Assembly: GCA_900550205.1 (NCBI GenBank)
Contig: URRJ01000013.1
Span: 1-22,061 of the forward strand
DNA: 22,061 nt
DNA from: an uncultured Collinsella sp.
GTDB taxonomy: Bacteria; Actinomycetota; Coriobacteriia; Coriobacteriales; Coriobacteriaceae
Direction of reading: 5' to 3'
A program made the position numbers and the translations under genes. Numbering within the stretch: the first letter of the stretch is position 1; every line of letters starts with the position of its first letter. The notes beneath the pieces are model-generated. The model did no database searches, was not told where the DNA came from, and saw nothing but the letters and a program-made list of their open reading frames with translations. Below are positions 14,724-22,061 of this stretch, piece after piece.

Positions 14724-15977
14724 ATGGCGCAGGAACACGATCTGTTTGATGACATTATCGAGATCAGCAAGGGTTTCGACTTTCTTAAAAATCCGCTTGG
14801 CGGCGTGACCGATGCACTCGATCCGTCGGCGCCGCAGTGGAATCCTGCCGACTACAAGGAGCGCCCGCGCGGCAATACCATTCCGTGCCTGACCTGCAAA
14901 AACGAAAAGAGCGGCTGCACCGCGTGCATGGACGTGTGCCCGGTCAACGCTATCGAGATCGAGGAAGACGCCATCGAGATCCTCGACTCCTGCCGCAAGT
15001 GCGGTCTGTGCGCCGCTGCCTGCCCGACCGAGGCGATCATCTCGCCGCGCCTGGCGCCTAAAAACCTGTATGACGATATCGTCTCTGCTGCTACGAGCCA
15101 CGAGACCGCCTACGTCACCTGCACGCGTGCCCTCAAACGCATGCCGCGTGAAAACGAGGTCGTCGTTGCCTGCGTGGGCGATATTACGGCCGAGACCTGG
15201 TTCTCGGTGCTGGCTGATTATCCCAATGTGAGCGTGTACCTGCCGCTGGGCGTGTGCGATAAGTGCCGCAACACCGGTGGCGAGGACATCTTGGGCGAGG
15301 CCATTGCTACCGCCGAGGAGTGGGCGGGCACGGGCATGGGTCTGGAGGTCGACCCCAAGAGCCTCAAGTGCCATAAGCGCCGCGAGTACGAGCGCAAGGA
15401 GTACATGGAAAAGATCGCCCGCACCACGGGCCTTACCGTGACAAAGCTCAACCCGGCAACGGCGGCGCTGGCCTCGGTGACGCAGAAGTTGAAGGCCCAC
15501 CGTCACCAGATCACGCAGCTCGAGCGTACGCTCAACACCATGTGCGGCACCACGACGACCAAGCGTCGCCGTTCGCTCACGCACGGTCGCCAGCTGGTGC
15601 TCTCGACGCTGCAGAACCACCCCGAGCTTGCCCAGAATATGCAGGCGAGCACACCGGAATGCGATTTTGACAAGTGCACGTCGTGCGGCGAGTGCGTCAA
15701 TGTATGCCCCACGTTCGCCTGCGATTTGGTGGGAAGCGGCCGCTTTGCGTTGGAGTCCACGTATTGCTTGGGCTGCGGTGCCTGCGTCAAGGTGTGCCCC
15801 GAGCATGCGCTCAAGTTGATTGAGCATGACGCGTCCAATCTGGTCGTCGTCGATCCCGAGGCCGAGGAAAAGGCTGCCCAGAAGGCCAAAGCTCACGAAG
15901 AGGTCCAAAAGGCAAAAGCCGAAGCAAAGGCCAAGCTCGATAAGATGCTCGACCAGGTGGAAAAGCTCGCGGACTAG
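14724..15977 (+). CDS. Multi-cluster ferredoxin-like protein (four predicted 4Fe-4S motifs)
   Basis: A 417-residue cytoplasmic electron-transfer protein. An N-terminal ferredoxin pair is seen at Cys58/65/68/72 with Cys55 nearby (CTACMDVCPVNAI) and Cys90/93/96/100 (CRKCGLCAAACPTEAI). A second pair near the C-terminus is Cys318/321/324/328 (CTSCGECVNVCP) and Cys348/351/354/358 (CLGCGACVKVCPEHAL). Between them is a domain with Cys133, Cys150, Cys178 and Cys181 (VVVACVGD ... LGVCDKC) that I do not recognise; it could bind a further cluster or interact with a redox partner. The C-terminus is a charged Ala/Lys/Glu helix (about 380-415). GGGAGGGG lies about 7 bases before the ATG at 14724. No catalytic partner is adjacent, so the pathway is open. 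Confidence 0.8.
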   Translation: MAQEHDLFDDIIEISKGFDFLKNPLGGVTDALDPSAPQWNPADYKERPRGNTIPCLTCKNEKSGCTACMDVCPVNAIEIEEDAIEILDSCRKCGLCAAACPTEAIISPRLAPKNLYDDIVSAATSHETAYVTCTRALKRMPRENEVVVACVGDITAETWFSVLADYPNVSVYLPLGVCDKCRNTGGEDILGEAIATAEEWAGTGMGLEVDPKSLKCHKRREYERKEYMEKIARTTGLTVTKLNPATAALASVTQKLKAHRHQITQLERTLNTMCGTTTTKRRRSLTHGRQLVLSTLQNHPELAQNMQASTPECDFDKCTSCGECVNVCPTFACDLVGSGRFALESTYCLGCGACVKVCPEHALKLIEHDASNLVVVDPEAEEKAAQKAKAHEEVQKAKAEAKAKLDKMLDQVEKLAD

Positions 15978-16006
15978 TCAGCGACCTCTATCTCTGCTTC
16001 ATTCGT

Positions 16007-16046
16007 GCCGCCGTTGCGTCCGGGTTCGCCCGGATGCTGCGGCGGC
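16007..16046. other. UUCG-capped hairpin upstream of ychF
   Basis: Nested stems: outer GCCGCCG / CGGCGGC (16007-16013, 16040-16046) and inner TCCGGG-TTCG-CCCGGA (16019-16034). The exceptionally stable cUUCGg loop suggests an RNA structure, perhaps ending the ferredoxin-like transcript, but no T-run follows. TATACT at 16049-16054 right after it could be the ychF -10 box. Confidence 0.6.
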
Positions 16047-16091
16047 GCTATACTTATGCAGTTTGAAGTACCTGTATCAAAAGGAGCTGTC

Positions 16092-17168
<1,077 letters not shown>

Positions 17169-17179
17169 GGACGACGTGC

Positions 17180-17563
17180 ATGTTTAAATATGGTAAAAAA
17201 GCCGGCTACATGGGCGTCGCGCTGCTCGTGCTTGCGGTGCTTCCGCTGGTGGTTGCAGCGTGTGTTATCCCCAACATTGGTCCCGAGGTGGCAACAAAGT
17301 TTAATGCCGCCGGCGAGGTGACGCGTTGGGGCAAGAGTTACGAGCTGCTGGCGCTGCCGGTGCTCAACCTGCTGCTGAGCGTGGCGACGTACTTTACGGC
17401 GGGACGTCAGGCTAAAAACAATGATGACTCCGCCGCCATGGCGCGCATCGTGTGCGAGCGCTACCTGCGCAACGGTTGCATCACGGGTGTGTTCCTCAAC
17501 GTGATCAACGTTTACTTTATGTACTCGGCGATTACCGGAACGGGCTTTGGCTTTGGTTTCTAG
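17180..17563 (+). CDS. Small three-helix membrane protein, DUF1648-like
   Basis: A 127-residue membrane protein with three hydrophobic segments at about 10-31, 54-74 and 100-120. The stretch IPNIGPEVATKFNAAGEVTR followed by WGKSY after the first segment resembles the DUF1648 domain found in SdpI-like immunity proteins, where it reads as a conserved P-x-H-F-N-x-x-G-x-x-x-x-W pattern; the His is not conserved here. AAGGA lies about 8 bases before the ATG, and the start is 11 bases after ychF, so the two are probably co-transcribed. Function is unknown; relation to SdpI-type immunity is only by this motif. The Gly/Phe-rich C-terminus is unusual. Confidence 0.7.
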   Translation: MFKYGKKAGYMGVALLVLAVLPLVVAACVIPNIGPEVATKFNAAGEVTRWGKSYELLALPVLNLLLSVATYFTAGRQAKNNDDSAAMARIVCERYLRNGCITGVFLNVINVYFMYSAITGTGFGFGF

Positions 17564-17572
17564 CCTGTCCTT

Positions 17573-17962
17573 TTAGGCAACGAGCCTGCACGCATATTCA
17601 ATGGCTGCTGCGAGGCCGCCGCTCGATCGTGGTTTAAAGACCATGTCGGCGGCGGCCTCGTTTTCGCATCCGGCGCCACGAAGGGCGAGTGCGATGCCGG
17701 CTTCGAGGAGAAGGGGCAGGCCACGTTGGCTGGTTGCTATTACTACGGTCTGGTCAAGGGCGCAGCCGTGCGTTCGGCATTGAGAGACGAGCTCGCCTCT
17801 CGCCGGGTCGGGGAGCAGTGCGGTCGCAACACGGCTCGATAGCAACGCAAAGGCCGTTCGTTCGTCTGGGGAAAGGCATTCGGCCTCAACGACGACAAGC
17901 TTGGGTTGCACGCCGTCTGTGCAGCGTGATTTTTGACGCATGCAAATTGAGCAAGCCGACAT
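17573..17962 (-). CDS. Degenerate HAD-like small protein with Cys-rich N-terminus
   Basis: A 129-residue protein. The C-terminal half, from TVVIATSQRGLPLLLEAGIA (72-91) to AAADMVFKPRSSGGLAAAIE (103-122), closely follows the last motif and C-terminus of HAD phosphatases (pattern VVAxGDSxNDLPMLxxAGIA ... AADxV ... GGxAxAIE), but the acidic GDxxND positions are replaced by ATSQRG. KLVVVEAECL (21-30) may be a relic of HAD motif I, with Glu in place of both Asp. It is therefore probably not a working phosphatase. The N-terminus has CSICMRQKSRC (Cys4, 7, 14), possibly a metal site. AGGAG lies 6 bases before the ATG; an earlier in-frame ATG at 17986 falls inside the palindrome. It is divergent from an XRE regulator across that palindrome and converges on the DUF1648-like gene with a 9-base gap. 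Confidence 0.65.
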   Translation of the reverse strand: MSACSICMRQKSRCTDGVQPKLVVVEAECLSPDERTAFALLSSRVATALLPDPARGELVSQCRTHGCALDQTVVIATSQRGLPLLLEAGIALALRGAGCENEAAADMVFKPRSSGGLAAAIEYACRLVA

Positions 17963-17984
17963 AGAAAACTCCTGTATATTCGGC

Positions 17985-18010
17985 AAAACGTAAACTATAG
18001 TTTACGTTTT
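17985..18010. promoter_or_regulatory. Perfect 26-bp palindrome, probable operator
   Basis: Half-site AAAACGTAAACTA is followed directly by its exact reverse complement. It sits midway between two divergent starts, 22 bases from the HAD-like ATG and 28 bases from the XRE ATG, where promoters must lie. A two-fold symmetric site in this position fits binding by a dimeric HTH protein, most simply the adjacent XRE protein. Confidence 0.75.
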
Positions 18011-18038
18011 TGTTTTGCTCCATTTCAAACTCGTCTGC

Positions 18039-18257
18039 ATGAATGAGCATGCGAAACAGATTCTTGGCGAGCGAGTTGAGCGGACGCGCAAGGCCCTTGG
18101 TATCTCCAAGGTCGATTTTTGCGTGGCGACAGGAATCAGCCGACCCTACCTCGACCGAATCGAAGATGGGACGGCAAATTTCACGCTCAAGGTTCTATTT
18201 AAGATCGCGCCCGCACTCGGCATGACGGTGTCAGAACTTCTCGAGGGCATCGAATAG
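18039..18257 (+). CDS. Small XRE-family transcriptional regulator
   Basis: A 72-residue single-domain helix-turn-helix protein. ERTRKALGISKVDFCVATGI (14-33) followed by SRPYLDRIEDGTANFTLKVL (34-53) and ALGMTVSELLEG give the standard XRE pattern, with the recognition helix near 33-41. There is almost nothing beyond the DNA-binding domain. No good Shine-Dalgarno precedes the ATG at 18039; a TTG at 18015 in frame is an alternative, so the message may be short-leadered. It is divergent from the HAD-like gene with a 26-bp palindrome between them, suggesting it controls both promoters. It converges on the asparaginase gene with a 22-base gap. Confidence 0.82.
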   Translation: MNEHAKQILGERVERTRKALGISKVDFCVATGISRPYLDRIEDGTANFTLKVLFKIAPALGMTVSELLEGIE

Positions 18258-18279
18258 GGGATACCCGTCGACAACTGAA

Positions 18280-19293
18280 TTACACCATCGGGATACGGTC
18301 GTGGTTGACTTGGCTGTAGAACAGGCGCTGAATCTCTGACGCATCACGTGACTGGCCGAGCGCCCACATGGTTTTGGCCACGAGCGTCTCAGTGGTCATA
18401 TCGTCGCCGCGCAAAATACCCGGATGATCGGCGTAAGCTCGGCCGACCTCATAAACACCCAGGTCAAGGCCCTCCTCGGGGACCTGCGTGGTCATAACGA
18501 CGGTGCGACCCGAGTCGACCCAGCGAAAAATCGCCTCTTGGAATGACTCGCCCGACTCACCAAACTCGGGAATACCGCCAATGCCAAAGGTCTCAAGGAT
18601 TACGGCATCGTAGCTATCAGCTAGGGCGTCCAGGATACCCGGGTTCACGCCGGGCGTCAGCTTAAGGACAAACACGCGCGGGTCGATACTGTCGTAGAAA
18701 CGCACCGGGCTCTCATTCTGATGAGTGCCGTGAAGCCCGTTGCGCACGATGCGGTCGTTGCGGATGTAGGCAATGGGCGGATAGTTGACGCTAATGAACG
18801 CGTTAAAGCTCATGGTGCGCTGCTTGCGGGCGCGCGTGCCGGCAATGGCGACGCCGCCAAACACGATCGAGACGTCGTGCGAATGCTCGTCGAGCGCATA
18901 GAGCAGGCTCTGGTACAGATTGAGCTTGGCATCGGTAAAGGGGTTACCCATGGGCTTTTGCGAGCCGGTGAGTACGATGGGCTTGGGACTGTCCTGAATC
19001 AGATAGGAAAGCGCTGCCGCGGTGTAGCTCATGGTGTCGGTGCCGTGCAGAATCACGAAGCCGTCGTGGTCGGCATAACCCTCGACGATGACGTCGCGGA
19101 TACGCATCCAGTCGCTCGGGCGCATGTTGGTGCTGTCGATGTTCATGGGCTGCACGACGTCGAGCTCGCAGAGGCCCGAGATCTCAGGGACGCTCTGGGC
19201 GAGCTCCTCGCCGGTCAGGGCGGGGGAGAGGCCGTTGCCGTCCTCGGTCGATGCGATGGTGCCGCCCGTGGCGATGAGAAGGATGCGCTTCAT
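18280..19293 (-). CDS. ansA: L-asparaginase, type I (cytoplasmic)
   Basis: The enzyme hydrolyses asparagine to aspartate and ammonia. The 337-residue length and lack of a signal peptide point to the cytoplasmic type I group. Motif 1 is LIATGGTIAS with nucleophile Thr12; motif 2 is ILHGTDTMSYTA with Thr85 and Asp86; VLTGSQKPMG (107-116) and FGGVAIAGTRARK follow, and ETFGIGGIP is near the C-terminal third. The start at 19293 has AGGAA about 8 bases upstream; an in-frame ATG at 19365 would add 24 atypical residues. It is a single gene, divergent from guaA. Confidence 0.93.
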   Translation of the reverse strand: MKRILLIATGGTIASTEDGNGLSPALTGEELAQSVPEISGLCELDVVQPMNIDSTNMRPSDWMRIRDVIVEGYADHDGFVILHGTDTMSYTAAALSYLIQDSPKPIVLTGSQKPMGNPFTDAKLNLYQSLLYALDEHSHDVSIVFGGVAIAGTRARKQRTMSFNAFISVNYPPIAYIRNDRIVRNGLHGTHQNESPVRFYDSIDPRVFVLKLTPGVNPGILDALADSYDAVILETFGIGGIPEFGESGESFQEAIFRWVDSGRTVVMTTQVPEEGLDLGVYEVGRAYADHPGILRGDDMTTETLVAKTMWALGQSRDASEIQRLFYSQVNHDRIPMV

Positions 19294-19559
19294 GCTGGTA
19301 TTCCTATCGTATTTGTCGCCGCAGAGGCGGAGTCGTTCGGCAGTATTGTGGCACAGGGCGTCCAATGTTCAAACGTATTACATCATCTGAAACGTTTGGT
19401 AACACTTCAATCGCCACTAAAAAGGACGCGGGTCGTGCGTTTGCCGTGCGCTGATGGCTGCGAGGGACGAGAAACCCCATATAACGTGTACACTATGAAA
19501 GTTATTTTCGTTCATTCGCGCGGGTGGGCATCGGCTCCCCGCCAACAAGAGGGGGAACC
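19294..19559. other. Divergent intergenic region between ansA and guaA
   Basis: No credible gene. It holds a GTGTACAC palindrome at 19486-19493 whose TACACT (19489-19494) could be the guaA -10 box, and a GC stem GCGGG / CCCGC (19520-19524, 19538-19542) just before the guaA ribosome site. I saw no purine riboswitch or PurR-type box I could defend. Confidence 0.4.
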
Positions 19560-21158
19560 ATGGATCAAAAGGCTTCCGCAAAGGTCCTCGTACTCGACTT
19601 TGGTGCGCAGTACGGTCAGCTCATTGCCCGTCGCGTCCGCGACCTCAACGTGTATTCCGAGATTGTCCCCTGCGACATCTCGGCCGACGAGATCCGCGAG
19701 ATGAACGCCTCTGCGCTCATCCTTTCTGGCGGCCCGGCCTCCGTGTATGCCGAGGACGCTCCGTCCATCGACCCCGCCATCTTTGACCTGGGCCTTCCTG
19801 TCCTGGGCTTTTGCTATGGCCATCAGATCACGGCCGTGACGCTCGGCGGCAAGGTCGGCCACTCCGAGGTAGGCGAGTACGGCCGCGCCACCATCACGCG
19901 CACGGCCGGCGCCAAGCTTTTTAACTCCACGCCCATGGAGCAGACCGTGTGGATGAGCCATCGCGACGCCGTTTCCGAGGTGCCCGAGGGCTTTACCGTT
20001 ACCGCCAGCACCGACGTGTGCCCGGTTGCCGCCATGGAGTGCGTCGAGCGCAAGATCTTCACCACGCAGTTCCACCCCGAGGTCAAGCACTCCGAGTACG
20101 GTCAGCAGCTGCTGAGCAACTTCCTGTTTGAGATTTGCGGCCTGGAGCCCAACTGGAGCATGGACAACCTGGTCGAGACCATGACGGCCGAGTTCCGCGA
20201 GAAGGTCGGCAGCGACCGCGTGATTCTGGCCCTGTCCGGCGGCGTCGACTCCTCCGTCGTGGCCGCCCTGGGCGCCCGTGCCGTGGGCAAGCAGATGACC
20301 TGCGTGTTCATCAACCACGGTCTGCTGCGCAAGGGCGAGCCCGAGCAGGTGGAGGAGGTCTTTACCAAGCAGTTTGACGTCGACTTTATCCACGTCCACG
20401 CCGAGGACCGTTATGCCGAGCTTTTGGCCGGCGTGACCGAGCCCGAGGAGAAGCGCCGCATCATCGGTACGCAGTTCTGGAAAGAGTTCTTCGCCGTGGC
20501 GCAGCAGCTCGAGACCGATGGCAAGCCGGTCAAGTATCTGGCTCAGGGCACCATCTACCCCGACATCATCGAGTCCGGCGCTCGCAAGACGGGCGGCAAG
20601 ACGGCCACCATCAAGAGCCACCACAACCTGATCCCGTTCCCCGAGGGCGTGCACTTCGACCTCATCGAGCCGCTCGATCACTTCTTTAAGGACGAGGTCC
20701 GCGCGCTTGGTCTGGCGCTGGGCCTGCCGGGCCACATCGTGTTCCGTCAGCCTTTCCCGGGCCCGGGTCTTGCCATCCGCATCATCGGTGCGGTCGACAA
20801 GGAGAAGCTCGAGATCCTCAAGAACGCCGACGCTATCGTGCGCGAGGAGCTCGACGCCTACAACCAGTGTCTGTTTGAGCGGACCGGCGAGCGCAACTCC
20901 GAGCACAGCTGCTGGCAGTACTTTGCGGTCCTGCCCGACATCAAGTCCGTCGGCGTTATGGGTGATGAGCGCACCTACCAGCGCCCGATCATCCTGCGTG
21001 CCGTTGAGTCCAGCGATGCCATGACCGCCGACTGGGCCAAGCTGCCCTACGACGTGCTGGCCCGCATCTCTGGCCGCATCGTTGCCGAGGTCCCCGGCGC
21101 CAACCGCGTGTGCTACGACATCACGTCCAAGCCGCCCGCGACCATCGAGTGGGAGTAG
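19560..21158 (+). CDS. guaA: GMP synthase (glutamine-hydrolysing)
   Basis: GuaA converts XMP to GMP, with ammonia from glutamine and energy from ATP. The 532-residue length is normal for a two-domain GuaA. The class I amidotransferase triad is Cys85 (GFCYGHQ), His172 and Glu174 (FHPEV). The ATP pyrophosphatase loop SGGVDSS is at 226-232. TIYPDIIESG, KSHHNL, RQPFPGPGLA and the C-terminal KPPATIEWE are all present, so the enzyme looks complete. GAGGGGGAACC precedes the ATG at 19560; an upstream in-frame ATG at 19524 lies in the GC stem and lacks a site. It is followed by a terminator and appears monocistronic. Confidence 0.97.
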   Translation: MDQKASAKVLVLDFGAQYGQLIARRVRDLNVYSEIVPCDISADEIREMNASALILSGGPASVYAEDAPSIDPAIFDLGLPVLGFCYGHQITAVTLGGKVGHSEVGEYGRATITRTAGAKLFNSTPMEQTVWMSHRDAVSEVPEGFTVTASTDVCPVAAMECVERKIFTTQFHPEVKHSEYGQQLLSNFLFEICGLEPNWSMDNLVETMTAEFREKVGSDRVILALSGGVDSSVVAALGARAVGKQMTCVFINHGLLRKGEPEQVEEVFTKQFDVDFIHVHAEDRYAELLAGVTEPEEKRRIIGTQFWKEFFAVAQQLETDGKPVKYLAQGTIYPDIIESGARKTGGKTATIKSHHNLIPFPEGVHFDLIEPLDHFFKDEVRALGLALGLPGHIVFRQPFPGPGLAIRIIGAVDKEKLEILKNADAIVREELDAYNQCLFERTGERNSEHSCWQYFAVLPDIKSVGVMGDERTYQRPIILRAVESSDAMTADWAKLPYDVLARISGRIVAEVPGANRVCYDITSKPPATIEWE

Positions 21159-21273
21159 GCTGATAGGGTTCTGACCTGCATTTTTGAGTGCCGCACTGTG
21201 CCGCTGAGTTTCGTTTCGTACGAGAGTCATGGCAAAGCCGCCAGCGATGTTGGTGAGTAAATACGATAACCGA

Positions 21274-21309
21274 GCCTCCGTTCCCGCGTTGGGACGGAGG
21301 CTTTTTCTT
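21274..21309 (+). terminator. Terminator downstream of guaA
   Basis: GCCTCCGT-TCCC pairs with GGG-ACGGAGGC around a GCGTT loop, followed by TTTTTCTTT. It lies 115 bases after the guaA stop; that gap shows no gene. Confidence 0.92.
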
Positions 21310-21776
21310 TGTCGTTTTACTCCCTTTCACCTGCGATTTCGCAATTTACTCCCCCGTGTTTCAAGACGGCAAGGCACGGTGCGGCATTCGGAGGAACGGG
21401 AGTAAGGATTCATCCCAAGTGAGTAGACGCGCGATTTTTGTCTCCGAGAGCCAAACGGGGCCGTTTCGGGGCCTGTGAAACTCAAATCGAACTCAATAGG
21501 CTTTTCGGCGGTCTTCTCACAGCGTTTTCCCAGGTGGTTAATGGGGAGTAAAGAATCTCGCCGCCTCAATGAAAACGGGAGTAACCAGGGGAAATGCCGC
21601 GGCGTACTGCCGCGTGCCGCCGTGTAAGCCACCGCGTCATTTACTCCCCAGGTGCGCCGGAAATGCCTTGGCATGCAATGGGGAGTAAAAACTCAGCTTA
21701 CGCAGGCCCGAGCGGCGCTCGCCGCCTGGTCCACCGTCCTGATTCGGTTGCGTTGATCGCGAAATGCGGAGAGCCG
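21310..21776. repeat. Non-coding region with seven GGGAGTAA motifs
   Basis: The word GGGAGTAA occurs seven times in 374 bases: plus strand at 21398, 21543 (as GGGGAGTAAA), 21577 and 21680 (GGGGAGTAAA), and minus strand at 21316, 21345 and 21640 (plus-strand TTTACTCCC or TTTACTCCCC). The last two face each other as a 10-bp inverted pair with 30 bases between. I see no credible gene: open frames here have no ribosome site or family resemblance. Possibilities are a regulator-binding cluster, a recombination substrate or a dispersed intergenic repeat. Confidence 0.65.
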
Positions 21777-22061
21777 CTACAGCGAGGCTTTCCAGTCCTC
21801 GTATTCGTCGGCGTCGATCTTGCCGTTTTCGAGCTGCGCGCGCTTCTCTGCCCACAGTTCGATCGCCATCGCGGCTTTGGGCGCGTGCGGCGCCTTGGGG
21901 TTCAGGGAGAGGCCCGTGCCGTCGGCTGCGGGCACGATGCCGAAGGAGTCCTCGAGCCGCACGAGCAGCGACATGAGGTCGCCCGCAGTCTCGACGCCGT
22001 AATCCTTGAGGGCGTTGACGGACACGCCGAGCGCTGCGGCGATGGACTCGAGCAGCTCGGG
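21777..22061 (-). CDS. C-terminal part of a probable XRE-type regulator (partial)
   Basis: The frame enters from the right edge and stops at 21777, giving 94 residues; the true N-terminus is outside. The visible start, ELLESIAAALGVSVNALKDY, matches the end of an XRE helix-turn-helix domain (pattern xLxxIAxALGVSxxAL). After it come ETAGDLMSLLVRLEDSFGIV, a Pro/Lys-containing linker (NPKAPHAPKA) and an acidic helix (LWAEKRAQLENGKIDADEYE) that may mediate dimerisation or partner binding. A GTG at 22025 is not a likely start because the homology continues upstream of it. Targets are unknown; it is next to the GGGAGTAA cluster. Confidence 0.75.
   Translation of the reverse strand, partial: PELLESIAAALGVSVNALKDYGVETAGDLMSLLVRLEDSFGIVPAADGTGLSLNPKAPHAPKAAMAIELWAEKRAQLENGKIDADEYEDWKASL

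Noticed and set aside
17180..18257. Toxin-antitoxin or SdpI-type immunity module
   Set aside because: The DUF1648-like gene is in the ychF unit on the other side of a convergent junction, and no toxin-like protein is recognisable.
19512..21230. Long minus-strand open frame (572 codons) opposite guaA
   Set aside because: Antisense shadow of a well-supported gene; no motifs.
21327..21674. 115-codon minus-strand gene in the GGGAGTAA region
   Set aside because: No ribosome site, Arg/Ser/Pro-rich shadow composition, and the motif copies fall in different frames.

Overview
This window looks like chromosomal DNA from a high-GC, Gram-positive gut-type actinobacterium, most probably a Coriobacteriia member such as Collinsella. 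I infer this from the GC-rich codon use, the type III glutamine synthetase, the MurT/GatD cell-wall amidation enzyme, the anaerobic fermentation genes (three iron-dependent-type dehydrogenases and a multi-cluster ferredoxin) and the overall protein flavour. No rRNA or marker gene in the window proves it.

Layout. 1-2044 (minus): methionine/one-carbon operon metF > stand-alone MetH reactivation domain > metH (cut by the left edge). 2045-2471: a divergent intergenic region whose right half can fold into three hairpins ahead of glnN. 2472-4559 (plus): type III glutamine synthetase with a strong terminator. 4640-5395: an IS200/IS605-type insertion with a lone tnpA. 5440-5674: an AT-rich, non-coding MITE-like element with 39-bp terminal inverted repeats. 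A tRNA 3'-end remnant, then a tRNA-Glu (minus) with its promoter and terminator. 5905-6141: an intergenic repeat island of four alternating sites plus a duplicated terminator arm. 6149-10488 (minus): a three-gene operon of two paralogous TPR-like proteins and a single-chain MurT-GatD fusion. 10989-14573 (plus): an iron-containing alcohol dehydrogenase and two glycerol-dehydrogenase-like paralogues. 14724-17563 (plus): a ferredoxin-like protein with four predicted 4Fe-4S motifs, the ATPase YchF and a DUF1648-like membrane protein. 17573-18257: a small degenerate HAD-like protein and an XRE regulator, divergent around a perfect 26-bp palindrome. 18280-19293 (minus): L-asparaginase. 19560-21158 (plus): GMP synthase. 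21310-21776: a non-coding stretch with seven GGGAGTAA motifs. 21777-22061 (minus): the C-terminal part of a probable XRE-type regulator.

How the genes work together. metF supplies methyl-THF to the split cobalamin-dependent methionine synthase. Glutamine synthetase, asparaginase, GMP synthase and MurT-GatD all make or use amide nitrogen, but they lie in separate transcription units, so this is probably ordinary core metabolism rather than one system. The dehydrogenase run fits reoxidation of NADH during fermentation. The most unusual items are the MurT-GatD fusion co-transcribed with two unknown TPR paralogues, the HAD-like/XRE pair around its palindrome, and three distinct intergenic repeat architectures (MITE, alternating-site island, GGGAGTAA cluster).
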